A stretch of DNA of 50,849 nucleotides from contig JAEZVB010000076.1 of NCBI GenBank assembly GCA_023443285.1, positions 1 to 50,849 on the forward strand, given 5' to 3'. Below are positions 38,871 through 49,067 of the stretch, piece by piece (position 1 is the first letter of the stretch; each line of letters opens with the position of its first letter). Origin of the DNA: Bacillota bacterium. Its GTDB lineage: Bacteria > Bacillota > Negativicutes > Sporomusales > Sporomusaceae. The notes under the pieces were generated by a model. The model was not told where the DNA came from. It was given only the letters and a program-made list of their open reading frames with translations, and made no database searches. A program made the position numbers and the translations under genes.

Positions 38871-40652
38871 TTATGCTTCCTCCTTTTGAATAGCTTGTTT
38901 CGGACAAACCTGGAGGCACACTTCACACCCTACGCAGTCTAAGCCGATACTGGACTTTTTGCTGGTTTTATCAAAATATATTGCCGGGCAGCCTGTTTTG
39001 ATGCATTTAGTGCAGCCGATGCACGCTTCCTGATCAACCTTGCAACGATTTGTAAAGCTTCCCCTAAATTCTTCTTTGTCCTGCGGCGAGAATTTCTTTA
39101 ATACACAAGGCCATCTTGTAATGATTACCGACGGTTCATCCAGGCTGAGTGCCCAATCCAATGCGTCTTCCACTGCTTTAAGATCATTGGGGTTGATGAC
39201 TTTTACCTGTTCAATACCACAGGCTCTTACCAGTTTTTCTATATCTACCGGCTTGGTTGCTTGGCCTTGAATGGTATAACCTGAACCCGGATTCTCCTGA
39301 TGTCCGGTCATGCCGGTAATTCTGTTGTCAAGTATTACTGTAACGGTGTTACTCCGGTTATAAGTTACATGTAAGAGCGAATTGATGCCGGTGTGGAAGA
39401 AGGTGGAATCCCCCAGAACGGCAACTGCACGCATCGGCGAGTTCTCCTGCATGGCAAAAATTTGCTGAGCCCCATGGCCGGCACTGATGCTCGCACCCAT
39501 GCAAATATTATAATCCATGGCATTATACGGCTCGGCAAAACCCAGGGTATAACAGCCAATATCGCCGGAAACCAGGATGTTCTTGCGTTTGCCTATCGTG
39601 TAGAAAAAGCCCCGGTGCGGACAGCCCGCGCATAGTGTTGGCGGCCGGGGAACAACTTTATCCTGATCGTAATCAACGGAAGGGTTTTCCTTGCCAAAAA
39701 CGGCTTTTCTGATAACATCAGGAGTTAATTCGCCACAGAAAGGAAACAAGTCATTACCCATACAATTAAAGCCTAGGATGCGCACCTGTTCTTCTATGTA
39801 AGGATCGTTTTCTTCAATAACATACACTTTTTCGACTTTACTACAGAATTCTTTAATCTTTTCATTGGGCAGCGGATGGGTAAACCCTAGTTTTAAATAA
39901 GACGCAGTATTGCCAAACACTTCTTTGGCATAACTAAAGCATCCCCCTGATGCAATTACGCCAATTTTGGTGTCATTCCATTCAATATAATTCAAGCTGG
40001 TTTCATTCGAAAATTTCTGCAGACCTTGCAGCCGCTCTTCTACTTTTAGCCGCAGTATTCTAGCATGAACCGGTACTGTTAAGTACTTCTTAGTATTTTT
40101 AACATATTCTTTAATGCCAACTTCATTGCGGTCTTCGCACTCGACAATGGCCTTGGAATGACATACTCTTGTTGTCATTCTGAGTAACACTGGTGTATCA
40201 TATTTTTCACTAATCTCAAAAGCGACCTTCGTCATATCTTTGGCTTCCTGGCTATCTGTCGGCTCTAACATAGCAATCTTGGCAAATTTAGCATAGTTGC
40301 GATTATCCTGTTCGTTTTGGGAGGAGTGTTGGCCAGGTTCATCGGCAGTAACAAGTACCATCCCGCCGTTTACACCGGTATAGGCATAGGTAAATAATGG
40401 ATCGGCAGCCACATTTACCCCAACATGTTTCATCGAAGCAATGGATCTTGCACCGGCCACAGATGCGCCAATAACAGCTTCTAACGCAACTTTTTCATTA
40501 GGCGCCCATTCTGCCAGAATATCGTCTTTGTAGGTGGCGATATTCTCAAGTATTTCGGTACTTGGTGTTCCCGGATACGCCGAAGCATATTTTACGCCAG
40601 CTTCATAAGCACCGCGGGCTATTGCCTCATTTCCGGTTAATAATTTCTTCAT
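38871..40652 (-). CDS. iorA: Indolepyruvate:ferredoxin oxidoreductase alpha subunit
   Basis: A 593-residue protein. The N-terminal pyrimidine-binding domain has GNEAIARGAYEAGVKYASAYPGTPSTEI; the TPP domain has CAGCPHRGFFY, GDIGCYTLG and the GDSTFFHTGINSL segment. Two C-terminal [4Fe-4S] motifs are present (CIGCTKCIKTGCPAI and CVGCEVCLQVCPKQAI). Used in fermentation of aromatic amino acids and, in reverse, aryl-acid assimilation. ATG 40652 has GAGGAG 8 bases upstream. Confidence 0.95.
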   Translation of the reverse strand: MKKLLTGNEAIARGAYEAGVKYASAYPGTPSTEILENIATYKDDILAEWAPNEKVALEAVIGASVAGARSIASMKHVGVNVAADPLFTYAYTGVNGGMVLVTADEPGQHSSQNEQDNRNYAKFAKIAMLEPTDSQEAKDMTKVAFEISEKYDTPVLLRMTTRVCHSKAIVECEDRNEVGIKEYVKNTKKYLTVPVHARILRLKVEERLQGLQKFSNETSLNYIEWNDTKIGVIASGGCFSYAKEVFGNTASYLKLGFTHPLPNEKIKEFCSKVEKVYVIEENDPYIEEQVRILGFNCMGNDLFPFCGELTPDVIRKAVFGKENPSVDYDQDKVVPRPPTLCAGCPHRGFFYTIGKRKNILVSGDIGCYTLGFAEPYNAMDYNICMGASISAGHGAQQIFAMQENSPMRAVAVLGDSTFFHTGINSLLHVTYNRSNTVTVILDNRITGMTGHQENPGSGYTIQGQATKPVDIEKLVRACGIEQVKVINPNDLKAVEDALDWALSLDEPSVIITRWPCVLKKFSPQDKEEFRGSFTNRCKVDQEACIGCTKCIKTGCPAIYFDKTSKKSSIGLDCVGCEVCLQVCPKQAIQKEEA

Positions 40653-40708
40653 ATGCAATTCTCCTCTACTTTCTTGAATAATATCAACAGCTTGCAACAG
40701 CCAGATAG

Positions 40709-41695
40709 CTATGGTGACCGGGTAACTTTACTAATAAACTCCATTATCTGCTGGCGGTATTCAGCTTGATGCTTAAAATAAGCCATAACATGCGCTTCCT
40801 GTGGAAATATTCGCTTTTCCTTATAACCTTTGGTAGCAGCATATAGTTGTTCGCACATAATAGCAGGCACGACTACGTCAGCTTGTCCATGTAAATACAG
40901 GACAGGAGTAGTGACCCGTTGTACCGACTGGACAGGTGATACGTCCTGAAAACGAAAACCTGAATGCCAGTTAGCCGCAATGCTGGAATACCACAAAAGC
41001 AGCTTTACCCAATTAGGATTACGCAGTCTAACTGCGGTGTCAATCTGCTGGATCAGTAGTGCTTCCAAATCAGAATAAGCACTGTCGGCAATATAAAATC
41101 GCACTTTGTGCGTTGTTTCATTCATCTCGGCATGCATTAGCGCAGTTGCTGCGCCCATTGACATACCATGTACACCAATAACGCCACCGGGGTTATGCTG
41201 CTCGACCCAGTCAACCCACTGGTCGAGGTCATATCGTTCATAAAAACCCCAGGTTACTGAAGTTCCCCCGCTCTCACCACAGGCTCTTGAGTCAAAAACC
41301 AAGACATTATAGCCGGCATTTAAATACAAGGGAGCATACCACAGCCCTATTAACCGGTTGGCCGCAATACCATGCACAAACACAATGGTGTTCTTGGTCG
41401 GCTTGGGGTTAGGCAAATAGGTACCCTGTAATGTATAACCCAAACGGGACTCAATACTGACATTGTGCCAATTCTTGGTTCTAATGCCTTCATCTAATAT
41501 TGACTTTAGCGGCTGAAATCTTTGCAATCCAAACCGGGTGTGCCATATGCAAAATTCCTTATAAAAAGCATTTCCGACTACTAACCCGCTGGCATTGATG
41601 ATACCAAAAAAGACCAATACAATTGTGAGTGCCACAAGACCACTTTGGCACCAAACCTTCCACTTTAACGCCTTTAATTCAGTATCCTGGTACAT
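40709..41695 (-). CDS. Membrane-anchored alpha/beta hydrolase
   Basis: A 328-residue protein with one N-terminal membrane helix (about residues 18-40). The hydrolase fold follows: IVFVHGIAANR (oxyanion), VLVFDSRACGESGG, the nucleophile elbow GVHGMSMGAA (Ser in G-x-S-x-G), VLYLHGQADVVVP (Asp) and EAHVMAY (His). It resembles the YqkD/peptidase S9-like esterases of Bacillus. Substrate unknown. GGAGA lies 7 bases before the ATG. Confidence 0.88.
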   Translation of the reverse strand: MYQDTELKALKWKVWCQSGLVALTIVLVFFGIINASGLVVGNAFYKEFCIWHTRFGLQRFQPLKSILDEGIRTKNWHNVSIESRLGYTLQGTYLPNPKPTKNTIVFVHGIAANRLIGLWYAPLYLNAGYNVLVFDSRACGESGGTSVTWGFYERYDLDQWVDWVEQHNPGGVIGVHGMSMGAATALMHAEMNETTHKVRFYIADSAYSDLEALLIQQIDTAVRLRNPNWVKLLLWYSSIAANWHSGFRFQDVSPVQSVQRVTTPVLYLHGQADVVVPAIMCEQLYAATKGYKEKRIFPQEAHVMAYFKHQAEYRQQIMEFISKVTRSP

Positions 41696-41768
41696 AAGAA
41701 TCTCTCCATATACATTGCGGCAAAAGCGATTACGCTTAACTACGAATTATCCCGCCAGTCCTATCATG

Positions 41769-41957
41769 CTACACCTTAAGATCAATTACTCCCTCTTGTT
41801 GCTTCAATAGCGGTTTTTCTTCCTGCTTAAATTGTTGATTTTTCTGCTTTCTTTTTCGCAGTTCACTTTGATCGGGTAGCGGTTTAAAGAAACGAATGGG
41901 AAGTACTGGCGATATTCTGCCTAGTTTCTCAACAGACTGAGATGATTTCCTTTCCAT
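41769..41957 (-). CDS. Small basic protein
   Basis: A 62-residue, Lys/Gln-rich protein (SVEKLGRISPVLPIRFF, then PLPDQSELRKRKQKNQQF, ending VIDLKV). Probably disordered. GAGAGGGAG lies 8-11 bases before the ATG. Function unknown. Confidence 0.5.
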   Translation of the reverse strand: MERKSSQSVEKLGRISPVLPIRFFKPLPDQSELRKRKQKNQQFKQEEKPLLKQQEGVIDLKV

Positions 41958-42123
41958 TCGGCACACTCCCTCTCTTTAAAGATGCATATATTAATTATAC
42001 CCGAAGATTCTCAAATTGCCTACTAGCCGCACGGCAACTCCACTATAATTCATAGGTTGCTATGCTAAACTTCACTTATAGCTTCTAACCCCATAAGGCC
42101 TGATCAGACAAGTTGTTCATTTA

Positions 42124-42153
42124 TTGACAACTATTGCCACCGAAGAATATAAT
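42124..42153 (+). promoter_or_regulatory. Strong predicted promoter upstream of the Ca2+-ATPase gene
   Basis: TTGACA (42124-42129) and TATAAT (42148-42153), both perfect consensus, are 18 bases apart. The transcript would carry a leader of about 225 bases before the ATG at 42385. Confidence 0.7.
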
Positions 42154-42251
42154 TAATAATATACATATTTTCTCTCTATAAGAGAATCGAAACAGCAAAG
42201 TCGTCAATGCCCACATTAACCAGGCTTTGTTGCAACATTTGTTGTTGATAC

Positions 42252-42281
42252 GACCTTGCCTTTACTAGGACAAGGTCTTTT
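42252..42281 (+). terminator. Terminator-like hairpin inside the Ca2+-ATPase leader
   Basis: GACCTTG (42252-42258) and CAAGGTC (42271-42277) pair, followed by TTTTATCTAT. Being between the promoter and the gene, it is either an attenuator or the end of a separate RNA of about 120 bases. A second hairpin (TTCTCT/AGAGAA, near 42170-42188) precedes it. Confidence 0.6.
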
Positions 42282-42384
42282 ATCTATCTAGCCCACTGAG
42301 ACTACACAGGATTCTACCTATGGCTTACGATTTATCATGTTGGCTAACACTACGCAGGTCATTCATTAACAAGGGGGTTGCAAA

Positions 42385-45126
42385 ATGGAGAAACCTTGGC
42401 ATCAGTTAACCGTCTTTGATACACTAACTGCACTAAACTCAGATTTAGACCGCGGCCTAACATCAGCCGAAGTGGACAGTCGCCGAACGAACCATGGTTA
42501 TAACGAACTACAGGAAAAAGCGCGCGACCCTTTATGGAAAAAGTTTTTCCATCAGTTCAAAGATTTTTTAGTGTTAATTCTTTTAATAGCCAGCCTGGTT
42601 TCTCTTGCCGTTGGTGAAGTTGTTGATGCTTTGGTCATTATCATCATCGTGCTGCTAAATGCTGCTTTAGGCCTATTCCAGGAGGCCAAAGCCGAAAAAG
42701 CCTTGCAAGCCTTAAAAATGATGAGCGCCCCGACATCTAAAGTTATCCGCGATGGTTACCTCACTACCCTTCCTTCCCGCGAACTAGTACCTGGCGACAT
42801 TATTATCCTTGAAGCCGGGGATTATATCCCTGCCGATGTACGTCTTATTGACTCATTTAATTTAAAGGTTCAAGAATCCTCATTAACTGGCGAATCCGTG
42901 CCTGTAGAGAAAAACTGTGATGTCATTAATGGCCAACCACCCCTGGCCGACCGCCACAACCTGGGCTTTATGAGCACCGTTGTGACTTATGGCCGCGGTA
43001 AAGCCATCGCCGTCGGCACAGCCATGAACACCGAGATCGGCAAAATTGCTCAAATTCTCCAAGCTGCGAAAGAGGATAGTACTCCACTGCAAAAGAAACT
43101 GGCCGAATTTGGCAAAGGCCTGGGCATTGCCTGCTTGGCAGTCTGTGTTATTATCTTTGGTTTAGGTCTATGGGAAGCCTATCAGGACGGCGCATTAACC
43201 GTCAACGAAATCCATCTAATGCTTATGACCTCAATTAGCTTGGCCGTTGCCGCTATCCCTGAGGGCTTACCGACTGTTGTAACTATTGTGCTAGCCCTGG
43301 GCATGCAGCGAATGGCCAAAAAGAACTCTATTATGAAAAAACTCCATGCCGTAGAAACCCTGGGCAGCATTTCGGTAATTTGCTCTGATAAAACCGGAAC
43401 ACTCACCCAAAATCAAATGACTGTTGTCAAGGTTTTTACCCTATCCAAAATATATGGCGTCAGCGGCGAAGGCTACAATCCGGTTGGACAGCTTACCCAT
43501 AATGAGCAACCGGTAGACGTAACCACCGAACCTGATCTTGCCTTGCTCCTGCGCGGAGCCATGTTGTGCAATGATGCCAATCTAACATCTACAGAAGCTA
43601 ATACAAGCTGGTCAATAATCGGTGATCCTACCGAAGGCGCGTTGGTTGTTGCAGGTTACAAAGGGGGGTATACCCAATCGCAACTAACGCAGCAATTTCC
43701 CCGGTTGCAGGAGATCCCGTTTGACTCAGACCGCAAAATGATGACTACGCTGCATCCCATCCAAGACAAATTCCGCACCTTCACCAAAGGTGCCCCAGAT
43801 GTCCTGTTAAGTCGCTGCGACGCCATCATGGAAAACGGCTCCACCCGCCCATTAACCGACCAAGATATATCGTTTATCAAGGCTGCTAACCAAGAGCTGG
43901 CTTCTCACGCACTGCGGGTACTTGCCGTAGCTTATCGCGACTTTGACACCAAACCGAATCTGACTAATCCTGCTGCTATTGAAAGCACGCTCGTATTTGT
44001 CGGACTGTTGGGCATGATTGATCCACCCCGCATGGAGGTAAAAGCAGCGGTTGAGTTGTGCAAAAACGCCGGTATCCGTCCAGTAATGATTACTGGCGAT
44101 CATCCCGATACTGCTCTTGCCATTGCCAAAGAGCTTGGCATTATAGTAAGCAATACCCAGCTACTTACCGGAAAACAACTTGATGACATGTCCGCATCCG
44201 AATTAAAACAGGCTGTAGAAAATATCGGAGTCTTCGCCCGCGTATCACCAGAGCACAAAGTAGCGATTGTTGATGCCTTGCGCAGCAACAAGCATATTGT
44301 AGCTATGACCGGAGACGGTGTGAATGATGCCCCGGCTTTGAAGAAAGCGGATATTGGTGTGGCCATGGGCATAACAGGTACTGATGTTACCAAAGAAACT
44401 GCCGATATGATCATAGCTGATGATAACTTTTCCACTATTGTTTCAGCGGTCGAAGAAGGCCGGGTCATTTATACCAATATTAAAAAATTCGTCTACTTTC
44501 TACTTTCCTGTAACGCCTCAGAAGTACTGGTCATTTTCTTTGCCATTCTGTTTGCCTGGCCTATCCCCTTATTACCGATTCAATTGTTGTGGGTTAACCT
44601 GGTAACTGATGCCTTCCCCGCGTTGGCTCTTGGTGTTGAAAGAAAAGAGCCTAACGTAATGCACCTTAAACCCCGTGATCCCGCTGCCCCATTAATGGGC
44701 AGCAACCTTAAGGCTATGATTTTAGTGCAAAGTCTTGCCATTGCAATCACGGTTTTAAGCGCTTTCCACTATGCGTTAGTTACCTATAGCGGCGACCTTA
44801 CTATTGCCCGTACCTTTGCTTTTATTACCCTGATTATCACCCAGATTACCTGCGCTTACGCTGCCCGCTCAGATTATTATAATGCGTTTACACTGGGCTT
44901 CTTCAGCAACAAATTCCTAAACGGCGGCGTCGCCCTCTCTTTTGGGCTTCTTTTGCTATCCGTTTATGGGCCTTTGCACTTGATATTTAGGACTATTGAA
45001 CCCGGAGTACAGGAGTGGCTTTTTCTACTAGCAATCGCTCCCTTTCCCTTCCTGATTACTGAGTTTACAAAGTGGCTGCTTAAGCATTCTGCCAAATCCG
45101 TTCACTCTGTCGATCTAAACAGCTAA
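42385..45126 (+). CDS. P-type Ca2+-transporting ATPase
   Basis: A 913-residue type II P-ATPase. It has the N-terminal cation-ATPase helix (WHQLTVFDTLTALN), the actuator motif LTGESVPVEK, the ion-site helix VAAIPEGLPTVV (Pro292-Glu-Gly-Leu-Pro296), the phosphorylated Asp335 in SDKTGTLTQNQM, the nucleotide-binding FTKGAPDVLL, the hinge TGDGVNDAPALKKADIGVAMG and the M6 site NLVTDAFPALALG. This is the SERCA/PMR1-like pattern, so export of Ca2+ (perhaps Mn2+) is likely. Long leader with a strong promoter and an internal terminator-like hairpin. AAGGGGG lies 6-7 bases before the ATG. Confidence 0.93.
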   Translation: MEKPWHQLTVFDTLTALNSDLDRGLTSAEVDSRRTNHGYNELQEKARDPLWKKFFHQFKDFLVLILLIASLVSLAVGEVVDALVIIIIVLLNAALGLFQEAKAEKALQALKMMSAPTSKVIRDGYLTTLPSRELVPGDIIILEAGDYIPADVRLIDSFNLKVQESSLTGESVPVEKNCDVINGQPPLADRHNLGFMSTVVTYGRGKAIAVGTAMNTEIGKIAQILQAAKEDSTPLQKKLAEFGKGLGIACLAVCVIIFGLGLWEAYQDGALTVNEIHLMLMTSISLAVAAIPEGLPTVVTIVLALGMQRMAKKNSIMKKLHAVETLGSISVICSDKTGTLTQNQMTVVKVFTLSKIYGVSGEGYNPVGQLTHNEQPVDVTTEPDLALLLRGAMLCNDANLTSTEANTSWSIIGDPTEGALVVAGYKGGYTQSQLTQQFPRLQEIPFDSDRKMMTTLHPIQDKFRTFTKGAPDVLLSRCDAIMENGSTRPLTDQDISFIKAANQELASHALRVLAVAYRDFDTKPNLTNPAAIESTLVFVGLLGMIDPPRMEVKAAVELCKNAGIRPVMITGDHPDTALAIAKELGIIVSNTQLLTGKQLDDMSASELKQAVENIGVFARVSPEHKVAIVDALRSNKHIVAMTGDGVNDAPALKKADIGVAMGITGTDVTKETADMIIADDNFSTIVSAVEEGRVIYTNIKKFVYFLLSCNASEVLVIFFAILFAWPIPLLPIQLLWVNLVTDAFPALALGVERKEPNVMHLKPRDPAAPLMGSNLKAMILVQSLAIAITVLSAFHYALVTYSGDLTIARTFAFITLIITQITCAYAARSDYYNAFTLGFFSNKFLNGGVALSFGLLLLSVYGPLHLIFRTIEPGVQEWLFLLAIAPFPFLITEFTKWLLKHSAKSVHSVDLNS

Positions 45127-45151
45127 GCCATACGATCAAGCACACAAAAAT

Positions 45152-45181
45152 CCTGACGCTTCCTAACGTCAGGTATTTTAT
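45152..45181 (+). terminator. Terminator of the Ca2+-ATPase gene
   Basis: CCTGACG/CGTCAGG hairpin followed by TATTTTATTT. Confidence 0.82.
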
Positions 45182-45219
45182 TTCAATTCTCTTAAATCGG
45201 CGAAATTTATACTAATTGA

Positions 45220-45408
45220 TTACAAATCGATAAATTCGTTATGTTTGTCTAACTCTTTTAGCATTTCCCTGGCCTCTTCTATCGATCTGCCAATCATCTT
45301 TCCTTGCTTGGTTTCCAAGTGGACAAGCCAATATTCTCCCGATAAAACTACGATTGCTTCCTTCTCGTCTTTGCTTATCCAGCGCTCTACATCCACTATA
45401 GTAGTCAT
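45220..45408 (-). CDS. Small protein of unknown function
   Basis: A 62-residue protein, strand-rich then helical (VERWISKDEKEAIVVLSGEY, WLVHLETKQGKMIGRS, IEEAREMLKELDK). GAGGTG lies about 10 bases before ATG 45408. The pattern is that of a small beta-beta-beta-alpha domain. Not recognised. Confidence 0.55.
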   Translation of the reverse strand: MTTIVDVERWISKDEKEAIVVLSGEYWLVHLETKQGKMIGRSIEEAREMLKELDKHNEFIDL

Positions 45409-45464
45409 TAAGCCAATACACCTCACTTTATTATATAATTCATCGGGAGGTGCAAAATCCTTTT

Positions 45465-45510
45465 AAAAATCTGAGCTGCTAGCAATCAATTGATTGCTGC
45501 AGCTCAGATT
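45465..45510 (-). terminator. Terminator of the pyruvate:ferredoxin oxidoreductase gene
   Basis: A nearly perfect palindrome: AATCTGAGCTGC arms plus inner AGCAATCA/TGATTGCT, followed on the minus strand by TTTTTAAAA. Confidence 0.88.
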
Positions 45511-45539
45511 CTCTAGCTTGGCGACTTATGGGGAGCTTC

Positions 45540-48500
45540 CTACAGCACGGGGTTGTTGGCCAATTGCCGGTATTTTGCCAACCGCTCCTTAGCATCGCGC
45601 TCGGTTTTTTCAAACAAAGCCTCAGCCATAGCGGGAAATTGTTTTTCTAAAGATGAATACCGTACTTCACCCATCAAGAACTCTTTAAAATCCAGTGTTG
45701 GCTCTTTTGAATCCATGGTAAACGGGTTTTTACCAGCCTCCTGGTGTTGCGGATTGTAACGGTATAACGCCCAATAACCGCAGTCAACTGCGCGTTTACT
45801 TTCTTGCTGGCTGCAACCCATCCCGGCCTTGAGGCCATGATTGATACACGGAGCATAGGCAATAATCAAGGAAGGCCCTGGATATGCCTCGGCCTCGGCA
45901 ATAGCTTTCAGGGTTTGATTTTTATCGGCTCCCATCGCAATTTGCGCAACATATACATACCCATAACTCAGGGCAATCATCCCAAGGTCTTTTTTCTTAG
46001 TACGTTTACCACTGGCCGCAAATTTGGCAATAGCGGCCGTCGGCGTAGCCTTGGAAGACTGACCACCTGTATTAGAGTATACTTCGGTATCAAATACCAA
46101 CACATTTACGTCTTGGCCGGCTGCCAGTACATGGTCAAGGCCGCCAAAGCCGATATCATATGCCCAGCCGTCCCCACCAAATATCCACTGGGAACGTTTA
46201 ACCAAAAAGTCTTTGTTTTTGTAGATTTCATTCAGCAAAGCATCGTTGCCTTTAACCTTTTCCAGAGCCGCAATCAATGTATCGGCCCTGTCCCTTGTTC
46301 CCTCGCCATTATCTTTATTGACAAGCCACTCTTCGCAAGCTGCTTTGAACTCTTGTCCCAAGTTTAGCTTAGCAGCCTTCTCTATATCCATGACCAGTTT
46401 GTTTCTTATCTGTTTTACTCCCAAAAACATGCCAAGTCCATATTCGGCATTATCCTCAAATAGCGAGTTGCCCCAGGCCGGACCATGTCCCCGGTGATTT
46501 TTCGTATAAGGTATTGACGGCGTGCTGCCGGCCCATACGGAAGAGCAGCCGGTTGCATTTGCTACCATCATTCTATCACCAAACAATTGGGTCACAAGCT
46601 TGGCATAAGGGGTTTCGCCGCAACCGGCACAAGCGCCGGAAAATTCCAGCAGCGGTTGTTCAAACTGACTGCCCTTAACGGTTGCCTTAGTAAGCGGATT
46701 GGCCTTCGGGGTTAATGACAGGGCATAATCCCAAAGCTTGGCCTGCGCCAACTGGGTATCAAGCGGCTTCATAATCAAAGCTTTTTCTTTGGCTGGGCAT
46801 ACCTGAGCACAATTACCGCAGCCGGTACAATCAAACGGAGAAATCGCCATGCGGAAATTCAACTCTTTGATACCGGTAGCTTGAGCCACAGTAAAACCTT
46901 CTGGCGCTGTTTGCACTTCCTGCTCGCTGGCAAGTACCGGCCTAATGGCTGCATGCGGGCAAACATAGGCACATTGGTTACACTGAATGCACTCATCCAT
47001 TTGCCATTCAGGCACATGGATGGCAATACCACGTTTCTCATAAGCAGAAGTGCCAAGGGGGAAAGTGCCGTCTTCCACACAGACAAACGCGCTTACAGGC
47101 AAGGTATCTCCAGCCTGCCTGTTCATTGGCTTTAGCACATTTTCAATAAATGCCGGCACATTTTCTGAAATCTGCTCGCTATCCTGGGCATGTCCCCAGG
47201 CTGCCGGTACATCTATTTTGACAATTGCGGTTACCCCCTGATCAATAGCGGCGTTGTTCATAACAACAACCTTTTCGCCTTTTTTGCCGTATGATTTCGC
47301 GACCGCCTCTTTTAGGTAATGTAACGCCTCTTCTACTGGAATAATTGCGGCAATTTGGAAGAAGGCCGCCTGCATAATCATATTGATCCTGCCGCCAAGG
47401 CCAATTTGCTGGGCAATACCTACCGCATCAATTGTGTACAGGTTGATCTTATTTACAAAAATATAGCGTTTCATCGCAGCCGGCAGATTTTTATCAAGTT
47501 CCTGCGCGTCCCAGGTACAATTGAGAAGAAAACTACCGCCCGGTTTTAAGCCTTCCACCACATTATATTTATCTACATAAGACTGGTTGTGGCAAGCAAT
47601 AAAATCGGCCTTGTTAATCAGATAGGGGGCTTTTATCGGTTGTTTGCCAAAACGCAAATGCGAAATAGTAACCCCGCCGGACTTTTTGGAATCATAAGCA
47701 AAGTAGGCCTGCGCATACATGTCAGTGTGATCGCCGATTATTTTAATTGCACTTTTATTGGCTCCCACAGTTCCATCTGAACCCAGGCCCCAGAACTTAC
47801 AGGCCTTTGTTCCTGATGGAGTGGTATCAATATCCTCGCCGAAAGGCAAGGAGGTATAGGTCACGTCATCAACAATACCGACAGTAAAGTTATCGCGGGG
47901 CTGATCTTGCTTCAGATTCTCATACACAACCTGAATATGCTGGGGCACAACATCTTTGCCGCCAATGCCGCAGCGGCCGCCAACAATGACCGGCTGCCAA
48001 TCGCCGGTATAGAATGCTGCTTTTACGTCAAGATATAAGGGCTCTGCTAAGGATCCCATTTCTTTGGTTCTGTCCAAAACAGCAATTTTCTTAACGGTTT
48101 TAGGGATATATTTAAAGAAGTGCTTGATCGAGAAAGGCCGGTACAAATGGACAGTAAGCAAACCGACTTTTTCACCTTTGCTATTTAGATGATCCACCAT
48201 TTCTTCAATGGCCTCACACATCGAACCCATAGCAATAATCATGCGGTCGGCATCCTCGGCTCCGTAATAGTTGAACAGGTGATATTCCCGCCCGGTCAGT
48301 TTGGAGATTTCAGCCATATAGTCTTCTACTATATCCGGCAGGTCTTGATAATACCGGTTAGTTACCTCTCGCTGCTGGAAATGGATATCAGAATTCTGCA
48401 CCGTCCCCCGCAGCACCGGATGATCGGGATTTAAGCCTCTGCGCCGAAAGCTGGCCAACGCAGCCTGATCCACCAATCCAGTTAATTCGTCATATTCGAG

Positions 48501-49067
48501 TACCTCAATTTTTTGTATTTCATGGGAAGTCCTAAAACCATCAAAAAAATTGAGGAACGGGACTCGTCCCTTAATGGCAGCCAAATGCGCCACAGCCGAC
48601 AAATCCATAACTTGCTGTACACTGCTCTCTGCCAGCAAAGCAAACCCCGTCTGCCTTGTTGCCATAACATCCGAGTGATCACCAAAGATACTAATGGCAT
48701 TTGCCCCGACAACCCTGGCACTGACATGGAATACACCAGGCAAAAGCTCTCCGGCAATCTTGTACATATTGGGAATCATAAGCAGCAGCCCTTGCGAGGC
48801 GGTATAGGTAGTTGTCAACGCGCCGGCCTGCAAAGAGCCGTGCACCGCTCCGGCAGCACCACCCTCGGATTGCATTTCCACGACCTCTACCGTCTGGCCA
48901 AAGATATTTTTTCTGCCCTGGGCTACCCACTCGTCAACACTTTCGGCCATATTGGACGACGGTGTAATTGGAAAAATAGCGGCTACATCTGTAAACGCGT
49001 ATGATATGTGCGCTGCTGCCGTATTTCCATCCATTGTCTGCATTTTTCGCTTGGTATTGCTATTCAT
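45540..49067 (-). CDS. nifJ: Pyruvate:ferredoxin (flavodoxin) oxidoreductase
   Basis: A 1,175-residue single-chain enzyme of full length. Domain order: alpha domain (MDGNTAAAHISYAFTDVAAIFPITPSS), a transketolase C-like domain, the gamma domain (WGLGSDGTVGANKSAIKIIG), two [4Fe-4S] motifs (CIQCNQCAYVCPHAAI and CTGCGNCAQVCPAKEK), then the TPP domain (CAGCGETPYAKL, GCSSVWAGSTPSIPYT, GGDGWAYDIGFGGLDHVLA) with a further Cys. It converts pyruvate and CoA to acetyl-CoA, CO2 and reduced ferredoxin, and runs in reverse in acetogens. GGGGAGG lies 7 bases before the ATG. Confidence 0.97.
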   Translation of the reverse strand: MNSNTKRKMQTMDGNTAAAHISYAFTDVAAIFPITPSSNMAESVDEWVAQGRKNIFGQTVEVVEMQSEGGAAGAVHGSLQAGALTTTYTASQGLLLMIPNMYKIAGELLPGVFHVSARVVGANAISIFGDHSDVMATRQTGFALLAESSVQQVMDLSAVAHLAAIKGRVPFLNFFDGFRTSHEIQKIEVLEYDELTGLVDQAALASFRRRGLNPDHPVLRGTVQNSDIHFQQREVTNRYYQDLPDIVEDYMAEISKLTGREYHLFNYYGAEDADRMIIAMGSMCEAIEEMVDHLNSKGEKVGLLTVHLYRPFSIKHFFKYIPKTVKKIAVLDRTKEMGSLAEPLYLDVKAAFYTGDWQPVIVGGRCGIGGKDVVPQHIQVVYENLKQDQPRDNFTVGIVDDVTYTSLPFGEDIDTTPSGTKACKFWGLGSDGTVGANKSAIKIIGDHTDMYAQAYFAYDSKKSGGVTISHLRFGKQPIKAPYLINKADFIACHNQSYVDKYNVVEGLKPGGSFLLNCTWDAQELDKNLPAAMKRYIFVNKINLYTIDAVGIAQQIGLGGRINMIMQAAFFQIAAIIPVEEALHYLKEAVAKSYGKKGEKVVVMNNAAIDQGVTAIVKIDVPAAWGHAQDSEQISENVPAFIENVLKPMNRQAGDTLPVSAFVCVEDGTFPLGTSAYEKRGIAIHVPEWQMDECIQCNQCAYVCPHAAIRPVLASEQEVQTAPEGFTVAQATGIKELNFRMAISPFDCTGCGNCAQVCPAKEKALIMKPLDTQLAQAKLWDYALSLTPKANPLTKATVKGSQFEQPLLEFSGACAGCGETPYAKLVTQLFGDRMMVANATGCSSVWAGSTPSIPYTKNHRGHGPAWGNSLFEDNAEYGLGMFLGVKQIRNKLVMDIEKAAKLNLGQEFKAACEEWLVNKDNGEGTRDRADTLIAALEKVKGNDALLNEIYKNKDFLVKRSQWIFGGDGWAYDIGFGGLDHVLAAGQDVNVLVFDTEVYSNTGGQSSKATPTAAIAKFAASGKRTKKKDLGMIALSYGYVYVAQIAMGADKNQTLKAIAEAEAYPGPSLIIAYAPCINHGLKAGMGCSQQESKRAVDCGYWALYRYNPQHQEAGKNPFTMDSKEPTLDFKEFLMGEVRYSSLEKQFPAMAEALFEKTERDAKERLAKYRQLANNPVL

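Noticed and set aside
42160..42384. yybP-ykoY manganese riboswitch before the P-type ATPase
   Set aside because: The characteristic conserved bases of that riboswitch are not present; only a promoter and simple hairpins are visible.
45804..46367. 187-codon plus-strand frame inside the oxidoreductase gene
   Set aside because: Antisense to a clearly conserved enzyme; no ribosome site.
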